A stretch of DNA of 14,263 bases from an uncultured Clostridia bacterium (GTDB lineage: Bacteria; Bacillota; Clostridia; Christensenellales; Borkfalkiaceae), in assembly GCA_958419945.1 (NCBI GenBank), contig CATZIC010000050.1, positions 1 through 14,263 of the forward strand. Direction: 5' to 3'. The translations under genes were made by a program, and so were the position numbers. Shown piece by piece: positions 1 through 8,913 of the stretch (the stretch's first letter is position 1; each line of letters begins with the position of its first letter). The notes under the pieces are model-generated. The model saw nothing but the letters and a program-made list of their open reading frames with translations. It was not told where the DNA came from and ran no database searches.

Positions 1-1666
1 TCAACGCATTAAATGGAACAGATAAAGGTGTATCATTGAAAGCAAGGCTATGATGATAAATTGCTAAATCTGTTTCCTTTGTTGAATCTGTTTCTATGGG
101 CTTTTGCGATTTTAGAGTTTTATCCGATGCCAAATAGTAATGATATGCAAGCTTTTCATCAATAAGCCAGAGATTCATTTCATCATAACTCAAATCATCC
201 GATGTCGTTATCATTGGACATATAAGCTTATGCACGACTTCCTCTAGACTATATTTTTGATTGTCTGGACTTTGATTTAACGCATTATCAAAAATATCTA
301 AAATGGCCTTCCTCTTAACGACATATTCCGTCAAACAGCTTTTACCAATGGCGGTAACTCCTTCCATATATGCTTTCTTCAAATTCTCTATTTGAGTAGC
401 ATCATATTTTTTTGCAGAATCAAACAATGCCTGCCCAGTTTTAGCAATTTCAAGTTCCCATTCTTGTTGCTCCCTATATAGGGCAACACTAAGTTTTTCA
501 TCGTTTAGTCCATTTTGAATATGTGAATAAAATCCTGGTCTGTGCTCTCTAAGCAACCTGTATTTAGGAGCTTTGGCATTAATGTAATTATCTATTTTTT
601 CTTTCTTTTCTTTTTCAATGGTTTCAAGATCGGTTTTTAGATAAGCCTTAATAATTCTAACAACATTTTCCACAAAAGTATCAAACGTAATGTCCGTAAT
701 ACCTCCTCCCAACTTGTCAGTAGCGGGAAAAATAAGCTCTGTTCTTTCAGAATTTACAAGCCCATTTAAATAAGGTGATGTTATATAAGCAAAATACCAC
801 TTTTTCTTACCATCTTCGCTTGAAATATTTGACTGTAAGTTCTGAATAAATTTGCGTAAATCAATTTTCGTTTCCGTTGTTCGATTGTCTGCACAAAGAT
901 ATGCTTTATTGCTGTTTTTCACGATAGATGATTTAACATGATAAATTAAAAATTGTGCATCAAAAATCGAGAACTCCGCTTTTTGCACTTCATGTTCCGC
1001 ACTTGCATCATAATAATCATTAACACATATCGTACCATTAAACTGGTCATTAATGACTATTTTAGGCATTGATTTTGTAATAAAATTTATAAAAAAGTGC
1101 TCGATAATTAAATCGCATAATTTAGCTAAATCCGTAGGAAAATCTTCTGCATAGTGAGCATAAATTTCGTTTAACTTTACAATCGTTTTTTTATCGGCGC
1201 GCACTTCTATTAGTCGTTCATTTTGCAATTCATTCATTGGATAAAAGTCAAAAGTACGTTCAAAACGTCCTTTCTCATCATATACAGAACATATTGACAC
1301 ATACTTAAAAACTTTAAGACAAGTGAAGCGCCCAACTCCCTTGCCACCATCACGCAGCTTATGATCGCTATAACAAGTCAAAAAAGAAGCAAAGTTGCTT
1401 GTGGTAAAACCTTCACCATTGTCTATTACAGTTATACTTTTGACTGCAGAACGTCTTTGTTGTTCTTCTTCTGAAATTCCGATTTCAGTTTGATAGACAA
1501 AATCACGTTCTATATCAATGGTAATTTGTCCATTGGCTGCATGTGATTGTTGGATAGCATAAATAGAATTTGATATTACTTCAAATAAAGCTTGATAACC
1601 TTTTTTAGCATCCAACCTAATCTCTTTTACCTTTCCTGCGACGTTTGTTGAAAATTGTGACGCCAT
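1..1666 (-). CDS. GHKL-superfamily ATPase (MutL/MORC-like), 3' end outside window
   Basis: The reading frame is open for 555 codons from ATG at 1666 to the left edge, so the C-terminus is missing. The N-terminus carries the Bergerat ATP-binding fold. The N-box is ALFEVISNSIYA with E29 as likely general base and N33 as Mg ligand. The G1 box is VIDNGEGF (D82, G84, G86). The ATP lid is SDHK at 100-103 followed by GGKGVGRF at 107-114. This lid form is typical of the stand-alone GHKL ATPases that sit in predicted restriction-modification operons and are related to MutL and eukaryotic MORC proteins. The rest is helical and lysine-rich with no domain I recognise. The gene is last of the visible operon, 11 bases after the HEPN-like gene, and its Shine-Dalgarno covers that gene's stop. 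By inference it is an ATP-driven clamp or switch controlling the helicase/methyltransferase pair. Histidine kinase is unlikely because there is no sensor or H-box region. Confidence 0.88.
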   Translation of the reverse strand, partial: MASQFSTNVAGKVKEIRLDAKKGYQALFEVISNSIYAIQQSHAANGQITIDIERDFVYQTEIGISEEEQQRRSAVKSITVIDNGEGFTTSNFASFLTCYSDHKLRDGGKGVGRFTCLKVFKYVSICSVYDEKGRFERTFDFYPMNELQNERLIEVRADKKTIVKLNEIYAHYAEDFPTDLAKLCDLIIEHFFINFITKSMPKIVINDQFNGTICVNDYYDASAEHEVQKAEFSIFDAQFLIYHVKSSIVKNSNKAYLCADNRTTETKIDLRKFIQNLQSNISSEDGKKKWYFAYITSPYLNGLVNSERTELIFPATDKLGGGITDITFDTFVENVVRIIKAYLKTDLETIEKEKKEKIDNYINAKAPKYRLLREHRPGFYSHIQNGLNDEKLSVALYREQQEWELEIAKTGQALFDSAKKYDATQIENLKKAYMEGVTAIGKSCLTEYVVKRKAILDIFDNALNQSPDNQKYSLEEVVHKLICPMITTSDDLSYDEMNLWLIDEKLAYHYYLASDKTLKSQKPIETDSTKETDLAIYHHSLAFNDTPLSVPFNAL

Positions 1667-1672
1667 ATTTTA

Positions 1673-1680
1673 TCTCCTTA
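1673..1680 (-). promoter_or_regulatory. Shine-Dalgarno of the GHKL gene overlapping the upstream stop codon
   Basis: On the minus strand TAAGGAGA lies 6 bases before the ATG at 1666. Its first three bases are the TAA stop of the HEPN-like gene (1678-1680). Ribosomes finishing the upstream gene therefore land on this site, which suggests translational coupling and fixed stoichiometry. It also fixes the start of the GHKL gene. Confidence 0.85.
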
Positions 1681-2271
1681 AAGTTTGGTTTTTACCAATA
1701 ATTTACTTGCGCTAACAGCAGCTTCTTTAATCATATTACAATATGTGGCATTAAATTTTTCATTAATTAGTTTTTCTTTATCAAGGGATAATTTATCCGA
1801 CACTGGCGATATTTCATATTTTCCACATAATCTTTGTTCAATTAAAAATATGGTTTCCATTAGATTTTTGCAAAAACTAATATCGATTATTACTGTAAAA
1901 TCAGATATATATCGCACCTTATAAAAATAGTCTGATACTAATTTTATTTGATCTACTAACCAGCTGATTTCTTGTGCCGAATAATATATTTTTAATGCCG
2001 TAATTATACAATTTTTAACCTCATCTGGCAATTGCAAGAACAATTCATAGATTTTATGTCCTTTTTTAAAACCGCATTGACATTTCACCAGCAATGCTTT
2101 TAAAGCTAATTCACTAGTAAAAGCAGTATTAACTATATAAGGCAAGTATTTTTCGACAGATTTAGCTTTAACGTAATCATCCCATAATAGTTGCGAAGCA
2201 TAATAAAATGATTGGCAGGTTACAGCTAACTTTATAAATTTGGTATATGTTTTCTTATCCATTTCGTTCAC
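1678..2271 (-). CDS. HEPN-like helical protein of the defence operon
   Basis: This is an all-helical protein of 197 aa (194 if the ATG at 2262 is used). Residues 45-82 contain the pattern of HEPN-type proteins: a helix with A-F-x-x-E-L-A-L-K-A-L-L (50-61), then G-H-K-I-x-E-L-F (71-78), ending in L-P (81-82). I see no R-X4-6-H motif, which active HEPN ribonucleases carry, so it is more likely a binding or scaffold subunit than an RNase. The start is uncertain. GTG at 2271 lies 7 bases after the methyltransferase stop, ATG at 2262 is also possible, and neither has a good Shine-Dalgarno; an AAAGG lies about 12 bases before the GTG. Its place between the methyltransferase and the GHKL ATPase in a gap-free operon argues that it belongs to the same machine. 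Family assignment is by eye only. Confidence 0.8.
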   Translation of the reverse strand: MNEMDKKTYTKFIKLAVTCQSFYYASQLLWDDYVKAKSVEKYLPYIVNTAFTSELALKALLVKCQCGFKKGHKIYELFLQLPDEVKNCIITALKIYYSAQEISWLVDQIKLVSDYFYKVRYISDFTVIIDISFCKNLMETIFLIEQRLCGKYEISPVSDKLSLDKEKLINEKFNATYCNMIKEAAVSASKLLVKTKL

Positions 2272-2278
2272 ATTTCTT

Positions 2279-5200
2279 TTATGCCTTTCTTTTTGATTTT
2301 TGTGTCCTGTCCATTACAGTTGACTTAAATGTTGCAATTACATATCTTCTAATTTCTTCAGTCAACTGCAAATAATCAAACACTATTTCATCTATATTCT
2401 TATGCAATTCTTCTTCAATCTCATCTAAACAGTTTTTTGTCTTGCGCGATGATGCATCATTAAAAAGGGCTTTTATCTTATCAATATTGGTGAATTTGTA
2501 ATATAAAGGCTTTTCTTTCAAATCAATAGCTTCCGCTTTTAACATTCCGCCGCCTAAATTTTTGCGCCCAAATTTTTCTCTGATAAGCCAGCAAATAGTA
2601 GAGTTGCAGAATAACCACACTCTAAGTAAATCATCCTCAGAAGTATTGAACGATCCGTAAATATCAACTCCGCTGTCCGAAAAGCCTTTTATTGAATTAT
2701 AGGTGCAGTAATGCTTTTCTCCAATGCCCCGTGGCATTATAAGTTTAGGCCTATCCTTTCTGGTAGCTCTACTGTCAAACAATTTAATATTTGAGTTTTT
2801 AAAGCTTGCCATCTGGTTGTTTTGAAGGGTAGCATAATCTATCAAATAAGTATCACAAGATAACCAATTAAAATTTCCGGTTTCATCTCTGTTCATAAAC
2901 GGAATGACATTATCTCTCGTAAGATTCAACCTGCTTATATCTGCCTCATGTATTATATGGCTATCTCTATCTGTTAAATTCAAACCTTGTCCAATAGTTA
3001 ATCCAACTTGAGATAAAGTTTTGCCGTAAGTTTTTAATATCTCTAATAACTCGAAGAATTGACTATCGGAACTAAAATAAGCTCCCCATTTTAATGAATT
3101 ATTTCCATCGTTTCTTTTCTTTGTAACTCTTAATTCTTCGTTATCAAGTTTATCAAACTCAATTCCAATAATAGCATCTGCAAATTGCTTATGGTGGGTT
3201 ATAAAACAAATATCATTGGAAGTAGCTTGTTTGCCTTTAAAAAACGTTATTACAGTATTGATGTTAGCATTCTCAAAATATTTAAAATCGGTATCTACTA
3301 CGGATACAACTGAAGTCTTGGATAACAAAAACTTTTGAAACTTATGTCCGTATTCATTATTTAGCCAACCATTAGACGTAATAAAAGTTATAATCCCGGT
3401 ATTAGCTACAAATCTTATCGATGATTCTAAAAAGTACACCAAAAGGTCTGATCCACGAGCTACTAAGCCAGATAAATTTTTAGGATATGAGCCTTGAATT
3501 TGCTTTTGCAACCGGTCTTTTAAATCTTCGCTAAAATTAGGACTTCTTGATTCTACATAAGGCGGATTAGCAATGACAACATCAAACCCATCTTTTATAC
3601 CAAACATCCATTCAGAATCAAACCAATCGGTAGGTTCATTTTTGAACGGAGACCATCTATAAAGTAACTCATAACGTTTAGAAGGAAGTTTAGAGTACTG
3701 ATCTATGGTTGCTTGCAACATTCTTTTCTGAATATCGCTAAATTCTTCACGGAGTTCTGCTTTCCTTTCGGAATCCGCATTGAAATATTCATCTCTGACA
3801 GCTTTTAATTCATCTATGTGTGATTGATTTTCAAACATAGACAATTGTTGCTTATTTTCATCTAATTTAATTAATGAATTGGCAATAATGAACTTAAATT
3901 CAAGGCTTGGCAGCGGTTTGATGCCACGGTTTTCTTCGTTATCATAAACGGTTTCTTCTATGACAAGCGAAAGGAAACAACGAAGACGGGCGATCTCAAC
4001 TGCTATAGGTTGAATATCTACACCGAAAATAGAATTTTGTATAACGCTCAATTTGCGTATATAATTTAGCGAGCCGGCATTAAACTTCTTTTCAAATTCC
4101 TTTTTAAGCAACAAGCTTACGTTTTCAGTTGCTTTATCAAGCCACAAATTGGCATCGGGATCGATTTCTTGCAAAATATAAACTATCTTCTGCAACATAC
4201 CTATGGGGAATGCGCCAGAACCGCATGCAGGATCAAGAATAGTAATAGTGTATAAAGCGTTTATTATCTTTTTCTTTTCCATATCATCAAATACGCCTAA
4301 ATGATCATCATCTTTGGAATAGCTGATTAACGCTTTTAATTTAACTTCGTCAATTTCCGTTTTGGTTTTCAAGTATTCGAGAATACTATTGTCAACCATA
4401 TAATCGACTATATCACGCGGAGTATAAAAGCTACCCGTGCTCTTTTTTGCGTTTTCGCCCGTTTCGGGGTTTATCTCCGCCAACAAGTTCTCAAATATTC
4501 TACCCAACATTTCGGGATCGATAGATAACTCAATATCATAAGCGGTATTTTCGTCAACGGTAAAATTGTATTCGTTTAAAATTTTATAGAAGTAGTCAAA
4601 CCATTCATTAGGAATAGTAACCTGCCCATATTGCCCCGTTTGTGTAGCAGGAGAATACTTGTATTGGTCATCGTGGTGCGGGCTAAATAAGCCGCCGTTT
4701 AAATAAGGAATCCGGTTGTAGACTTCTTCTGTAGCAAATTTATCTTTTCTTCTGCGTTGATTAGTATTGAGCAGTTCGAAAAATAGAGGTTCTAATACGT
4801 CGTGATAATAGTTGTTGCTGTTTTTGATACCTTTCAAAGATAGAATACTGTCGGGAATAAGTGGAATACCATTTTCGCTTTTCTTTTCTTTCAAGAACCA
4901 GCAAAAGATAATTCGACCTATTAAACGCACAGCAAACTCGGCATATTTGTTATGACTTGTAACCCCATATAAATTGAGTTCTTTCTCATAATGTCTGCCC
5001 TCACGTTCCCCGCCAACAAGTTTAGTAAATGACAACGCAATCTCGTTATAAAATTGCTTATTTACAACCTCGACAGAGAAACGCTCTATAAGTTCGTCTA
5101 ATGAATTGACTTTCCCTTTCCCGATAAGGAACTGATACGCCGTTTTGGTTTTAGTGCCATATCCCAAAGCGTAGGAATAGCGGCGTGGATTGGATAAAAC

Positions 5201-5572
5201 TTTTACAATTTTATCTCCATCGAACTCGTATTTGCTTGTTAAAAGGGAAATGCGATAGTTTTTTCTATCGGCATTAGAAAAGGCAACCAAGGCGTTATTT
5301 ATTCCTTGACCTCTCAATATACGGAACATTTCCTGCGTAATAGTAACACGCCTGTTTTGAGTGTCTGTGTTTAAAATAACTTCATAAACACTTATATCGC
5401 ATTTTTGAGATATGCCCAATAAGGTAACTTTATTGAAGATACTGTTATTAAACTGAACTTCATGCTTATCGGGCACAAAATCAGGCAACAAAATATCGTT
5501 TACAACATAGGTGAAGTTATCTATATGATATTCTTTTTTGAGTACTTCTTCGGCTTCTTTAATTGTCAGCAT
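2279..5572 (-). CDS. Eco57I-like adenine-N6 DNA methyltransferase (large, multi-domain)
   Basis: This protein of 1097 aa would methylate adenine N6 in DNA using S-adenosylmethionine. Visible motifs, in order, are STGSFYTPRDIVDYMV at 378-393 (motif X-type), ILDPACGSGAFPIG at 445-458 (motif I, SAM binding), GVDIQPIAVEIARLR at 517-531, and IANPPYVESR at 667-676 (motif IV, catalytic NPPY). This order fits the gamma class of Eco57I/TaqI type. Residues about 700-1060 are a probable target-recognition region with a TaqI-like C-terminal part (LKAEAIDLKEKPLYY). Residues 1-150 form a separate domain with beta-strand stretches DISVYEV and NALVAFSN and an arginine-rich helix, possibly a degenerate nuclease fold. 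It overlaps the helicase gene by 14 bases, and its AGAGGA Shine-Dalgarno lies inside helicase codons. In this operon it probably marks self DNA. It could be a combined type IIG-like enzyme only if the N-terminus is catalytic. Confidence 0.93.
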   Translation of the reverse strand: MLTIKEAEEVLKKEYHIDNFTYVVNDILLPDFVPDKHEVQFNNSIFNKVTLLGISQKCDISVYEVILNTDTQNRRVTITQEMFRILRGQGINNALVAFSNADRKNYRISLLTSKYEFDGDKIVKVLSNPRRYSYALGYGTKTKTAYQFLIGKGKVNSLDELIERFSVEVVNKQFYNEIALSFTKLVGGEREGRHYEKELNLYGVTSHNKYAEFAVRLIGRIIFCWFLKEKKSENGIPLIPDSILSLKGIKNSNNYYHDVLEPLFFELLNTNQRRRKDKFATEEVYNRIPYLNGGLFSPHHDDQYKYSPATQTGQYGQVTIPNEWFDYFYKILNEYNFTVDENTAYDIELSIDPEMLGRIFENLLAEINPETGENAKKSTGSFYTPRDIVDYMVDNSILEYLKTKTEIDEVKLKALISYSKDDDHLGVFDDMEKKKIINALYTITILDPACGSGAFPIGMLQKIVYILQEIDPDANLWLDKATENVSLLLKKEFEKKFNAGSLNYIRKLSVIQNSIFGVDIQPIAVEIARLRCFLSLVIEETVYDNEENRGIKPLPSLEFKFIIANSLIKLDENKQQLSMFENQSHIDELKAVRDEYFNADSERKAELREEFSDIQKRMLQATIDQYSKLPSKRYELLYRWSPFKNEPTDWFDSEWMFGIKDGFDVVIANPPYVESRSPNFSEDLKDRLQKQIQGSYPKNLSGLVARGSDLLVYFLESSIRFVANTGIITFITSNGWLNNEYGHKFQKFLLSKTSVVSVVDTDFKYFENANINTVITFFKGKQATSNDICFITHHKQFADAIIGIEFDKLDNEELRVTKKRNDGNNSLKWGAYFSSDSQFFELLEILKTYGKTLSQVGLTIGQGLNLTDRDSHIIHEADISRLNLTRDNVIPFMNRDETGNFNWLSCDTYLIDYATLQNNQMASFKNSNIKLFDSRATRKDRPKLIMPRGIGEKHYCTYNSIKGFSDSGVDIYGSFNTSEDDLLRVWLFCNSTICWLIREKFGRKNLGGGMLKAEAIDLKEKPLYYKFTNIDKIKALFNDASSRKTKNCLDEIEEELHKNIDEIVFDYLQLTEEIRRYVIATFKSTVMDRTQKSKRKA

Positions 5573-8500
5573 GTCTTAAATCCTCTGTGAACATGATTAT
5601 TTCGGTTTGAGCGTCAATACTTTCTACTTTGGTTTTTATTTGAATAATATAGTGAACGGGTATTCGCTGTTTTAAGTCTGTTACGATTTCAGTTATAGCG
5701 GGCTTTCTAATATTAAGTCCTGCCAAGTATTTCAATTCTCCGTCGCTCAAATCGTCGTAAGACTTTATAACTTCGAGTAAATCAGAGATATAATCTTTTT
5801 CAGCCGAGCAGGCTGCAAGAAGTTGTTGCAGATTAAAAATAGCCTCGCTCTTACGTTTATCAAGCTTTATTTTCGGATAAGGTTTGCGGATTTCGTCCCG
5901 AAGAATAGCAAATTTTTTATCGAGCGATTCGTCAAACTCATAACCTTTTTCTTCGATAGAAGCCTGAAAGAGTTTTAAAACCATTTCCGGAGAAACAATT
6001 TTTGCCTCTGAAGCCTCATCGTCTGCAATCGCAAACAACGAGTTATTACCACGCTTAGCGAAAGAAATAGCAACTTCTTCTTTTTGTCCCTTACGAACTA
6101 TTCTTGCTCTTTCTGGAATTTGCTTTATTTTATCCAGTAAATCCACGTTGTGTTTTACACCGTTATAAATATTTCTAAATTCCACATCCCAACTTTTATC
6201 GCTATTTTCAGCGTCAGCTTCTTCATACTGCTTTCTGAAATAGCTTTGTAAAGTTTCGTCGGGAGTAAGAGTGCGCGTATCACTACCGACAATATTGTTT
6301 ATTAGCAACATTTTAAGCGTGGATATGCCTTTGATAAGCGTGGTTTCCTCTCCGATATCCGTAGGGAAGAAGTTGAAGATATAAATCTTTTCAAACATCT
6401 TCTTGTTTATACGATTAATACGCCCGATTCTTTGAACGACGCGGGTAGGATTATAAGGAATATCGTAATTGATTATTACACCCGCACGGTTTAGGTTGAA
6501 GCCTTCACTTAAAGCATCCGTGGCAATAATGATATCATAATCATTTAATTGATCTGCTTGCTTACAAGATGCATCGAAATTCCTTTTAACGACGGTTCTA
6601 TCAATTTTGGTCGCTCCGCCGGTATAAAGTAATGCTTTAAATCCGTCGCTTGTCAATCTTTCGTGGACGTACTCCGCAGTATCTGCATAGGTAGAAAATA
6701 CTACAAGTTTGCGAGAAGGGTATTCTTTCAATAAAGTTTTTATCTTCTTGCTTATTTCATTATATTTCGGATCTTCGCCAACCTCATCACCCTCAAACCA
6801 TTCTTTGTAAATAGTACGTAGAAGTTCGATATCGCTTTCAACTGCAACAATAAAATCGTTTTTGAAAAGTTTCCGTTCAAAAGGAATAGCCTTTTTCTTT
6901 ATCTTATCGATATCTATTCCGTCTTCAGCAATACTGTTGATTTCATCAAGTGTTTCTTGTATTTCCTCATCGTCAGGGTCGGGAAGGTAGCCGCTTTTCT
7001 TTATGGGTACGTAACCCTTTTTCCACCACTTTGTAATATTTTCATAAGAGGATAGTATGCTTTCCAATGTCGATTTAAATGCAGATTTAGAACTTTCAAA
7101 ACGCATGACAAGCAACCTCTTAATGAACATAGCCAAGTTGCGCTGTGATAGCTGGATGTTCATCTCGCCGAATAGTTGTCCATAATCTTCCATAAACGCT
7201 TGCGGATTAACGAGATAAGCGGAAGGATTATATCGAGCGCATATAAATTTGTTGCTTAATAAATCGAGCGTATGTAAGTATAAATGTCTTATATCTCCCA
7301 AATCGTATTCAACCAATTCCGGACCGACAACTGTGGGAAATTGTATGCCTTGCAATTTTAGGTCGTCGGCATACTCGGTTATTTCTTGTAGATCGATTCG
7401 ACTACGGCGGACAATAACGGGATCTATTAAAACACGAAGTTCTTGGCTTAATTTATCTAATTCCGTCTTTATTTCACGTGTTAAATTTTTCTTACCTTCT
7501 TTCTCTAATTTATTGTACCTTGCAATAAGTTCATGGAAACGTACACTTAGATTATCCACGGAATTAATAGTGGAACGGCTGGGCGTTTGGAAAAGTTTTA
7601 TAAGAGCGAACAAATCCTGCGGACGATTGTTGTAGGGTGTCGCCGTAAGTAATATAACTTTATTTTCAGCGTTAGAACGCGTAAGCTGGTGCAATAATTG
7701 GTAGCTATCGCTTAATTCGTTACGATATCTATGCGCTTCGTCAATAATATACAATATAGGGTTGGGGTCAGTAGCGTAATTGTCATACAATTCTTCAATA
7801 CGCCCGCTACTGCAAACTCTCACTCCGCGTAAGCCAAAATCCTGTTGGTAGTCATTCCATTGGTCAACCAAGTGCGGAGGGGCAATTATAATGGTTCGTT
7901 TAATATTAAGGTTGTATGCGATTGCAGATGCGATTATGGATTTGCCCAAACCTACGACGTCGGCTATAATTACTCCGTTGTTTTTGTTGATACAGTCAAC
8001 GCCGTATTTTATCGCATCCAGTTGATACTTTAAGTTTGAAAATTTACCGTCTGTAATTTCATTTGGACTGACAACTTTATTTTCGTCCATTGAAGCATAA
8101 AGCTCAAAAAGGATACGGATAAAAATATGGAAAGGAGAAGGTTTTGCAAAAAGCCACAACTTTTTTTTGACTTCATCTACAAATTCCGAATTGCCGTCTT
8201 TTACGCAAATATCGATAGATTTACTGTCATTCCATAGTGTTTCGAAATTATCTTCATATTCGTCATACTTTACATTGTCGCTAAACCGCTCGTTCATTTC
8301 CCCTTGTCCGCGTAAACCGTTATAAGTAAAATTGGATGAGCCGGTAAAAACAACACCTTTTTGATCGCCAAAGCAAGAGTATTCATATTTATTGGTTAAA
8401 ATGTAAGCCTTTGCATGATTGGGTGTTCCCGTTAATCGGATTTCAAGAGAACCGTCTTGTATTTTCGACAAAAACATCTTGAATACAGCTTGACTATCGG

Positions 8501-8852
8501 TAGAGTCAAATTCGTCCGATAATGCAGACTTATTAAACATATCCACGAAGCTATCAATGTAATAACTCTTTTTTTGCGAGTTATTAAGTCTTGAATATCC
8601 TCTCACAGCGTAAGTTTCCAAAGAGTCGTCTATGCCGTCTTTAACCGCACGGCATAAATCGCCTATTGCTTCCGGATCGATAGTATTTCCAACCAAGATT
8701 CTGATTTTTTTATCTTTTAAATCTTCCGCCAAAGCATTAAATCCAGAAAAGTAGAAGAAAGCCGTTAAAATATCAACCCTTTCCGATTGTTTTAACGAGT
8801 TTTTTAGCGATTCTAACATGGTTTTGTTTCGATTATCAATTATGGATGCCAT
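5559..8852 (-). CDS. PLD-nuclease / SNF2-type superfamily II helicase fusion
   Basis: This 1097 aa protein joins an N-terminal phospholipase-D-like nuclease domain to a DNA translocase. The PLD signature is NHAKAYIL at 145-152 (H146, K148) followed by TGSSNFTYNGL at 170-180. The helicase core has ADVVGLGKS at 297-305 (Walker A), DEAH at 371-374 (Walker B), LTATPYNN at 402-409 (motif III), ATDALSEGFNL at 777-787 (motif V) and QRIGRINR at 807-814 (motif VI). All key residues look intact. Residues 430-660 form a charged helical insertion between the two RecA lobes. ATG at 8852 has a GGGGGA Shine-Dalgarno at suitable spacing. The gene starts 61 bases after the small HTH gene and overlaps the methyltransferase by 14 bases. 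By inference the helicase tracks DNA and the PLD domain cuts it. No other clear nuclease is visible in the operon, which makes this the best restriction-effector candidate. Confidence 0.93.
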   Translation of the reverse strand: MASIIDNRNKTMLESLKNSLKQSERVDILTAFFYFSGFNALAEDLKDKKIRILVGNTIDPEAIGDLCRAVKDGIDDSLETYAVRGYSRLNNSQKKSYYIDSFVDMFNKSALSDEFDSTDSQAVFKMFLSKIQDGSLEIRLTGTPNHAKAYILTNKYEYSCFGDQKGVVFTGSSNFTYNGLRGQGEMNERFSDNVKYDEYEDNFETLWNDSKSIDICVKDGNSEFVDEVKKKLWLFAKPSPFHIFIRILFELYASMDENKVVSPNEITDGKFSNLKYQLDAIKYGVDCINKNNGVIIADVVGLGKSIIASAIAYNLNIKRTIIIAPPHLVDQWNDYQQDFGLRGVRVCSSGRIEELYDNYATDPNPILYIIDEAHRYRNELSDSYQLLHQLTRSNAENKVILLTATPYNNRPQDLFALIKLFQTPSRSTINSVDNLSVRFHELIARYNKLEKEGKKNLTREIKTELDKLSQELRVLIDPVIVRRSRIDLQEITEYADDLKLQGIQFPTVVGPELVEYDLGDIRHLYLHTLDLLSNKFICARYNPSAYLVNPQAFMEDYGQLFGEMNIQLSQRNLAMFIKRLLVMRFESSKSAFKSTLESILSSYENITKWWKKGYVPIKKSGYLPDPDDEEIQETLDEINSIAEDGIDIDKIKKKAIPFERKLFKNDFIVAVESDIELLRTIYKEWFEGDEVGEDPKYNEISKKIKTLLKEYPSRKLVVFSTYADTAEYVHERLTSDGFKALLYTGGATKIDRTVVKRNFDASCKQADQLNDYDIIIATDALSEGFNLNRAGVIINYDIPYNPTRVVQRIGRINRINKKMFEKIYIFNFFPTDIGEETTLIKGISTLKMLLINNIVGSDTRTLTPDETLQSYFRKQYEEADAENSDKSWDVEFRNIYNGVKHNVDLLDKIKQIPERARIVRKGQKEEVAISFAKRGNNSLFAIADDEASEAKIVSPEMVLKLFQASIEEKGYEFDESLDKKFAILRDEIRKPYPKIKLDKRKSEAIFNLQQLLAACSAEKDYISDLLEVIKSYDDLSDGELKYLAGLNIRKPAITEIVTDLKQRIPVHYIIQIKTKVESIDAQTEIIMFTEDLRHADN

Positions 8853-8894
8853 TTTAATCCCCCAAAGTAGTTATTCTCTTATAAACATTCTTGT

Positions 8895-8909
8895 TGACAG
8901 ATATTGTCA
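8895..8909. promoter_or_regulatory. Palindrome TGACA-N5-TGTCA between HTH gene and helicase gene
   Basis: Perfect 5-base arms are separated by GATAT. The element lies in the 61-base gap between the HTH stop (8914) and the helicase ATG (8852), centred 50 bases before that ATG. The 15-base size with a 5-base spacer matches the operators of the two XRE genes further right in this window, so an operator for the neighbouring HTH protein is plausible. In RNA it could instead form a small hairpin. Confidence 0.5.
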
Positions 8910-8913
8910 CGAA

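Noticed and set aside
7249..7635. 128-codon open frame on the plus strand
   Set aside because: It lies fully inside the helicase gene on the other strand, has no ribosome site, and its translation shows no domain.
8878..8910. Possible internal promoter before the helicase gene (TATAAG box at 8878-8883)
   Set aside because: The only -35-like sequence (GTGACA) is 21 bases away, too far for a normal sigma-A promoter.
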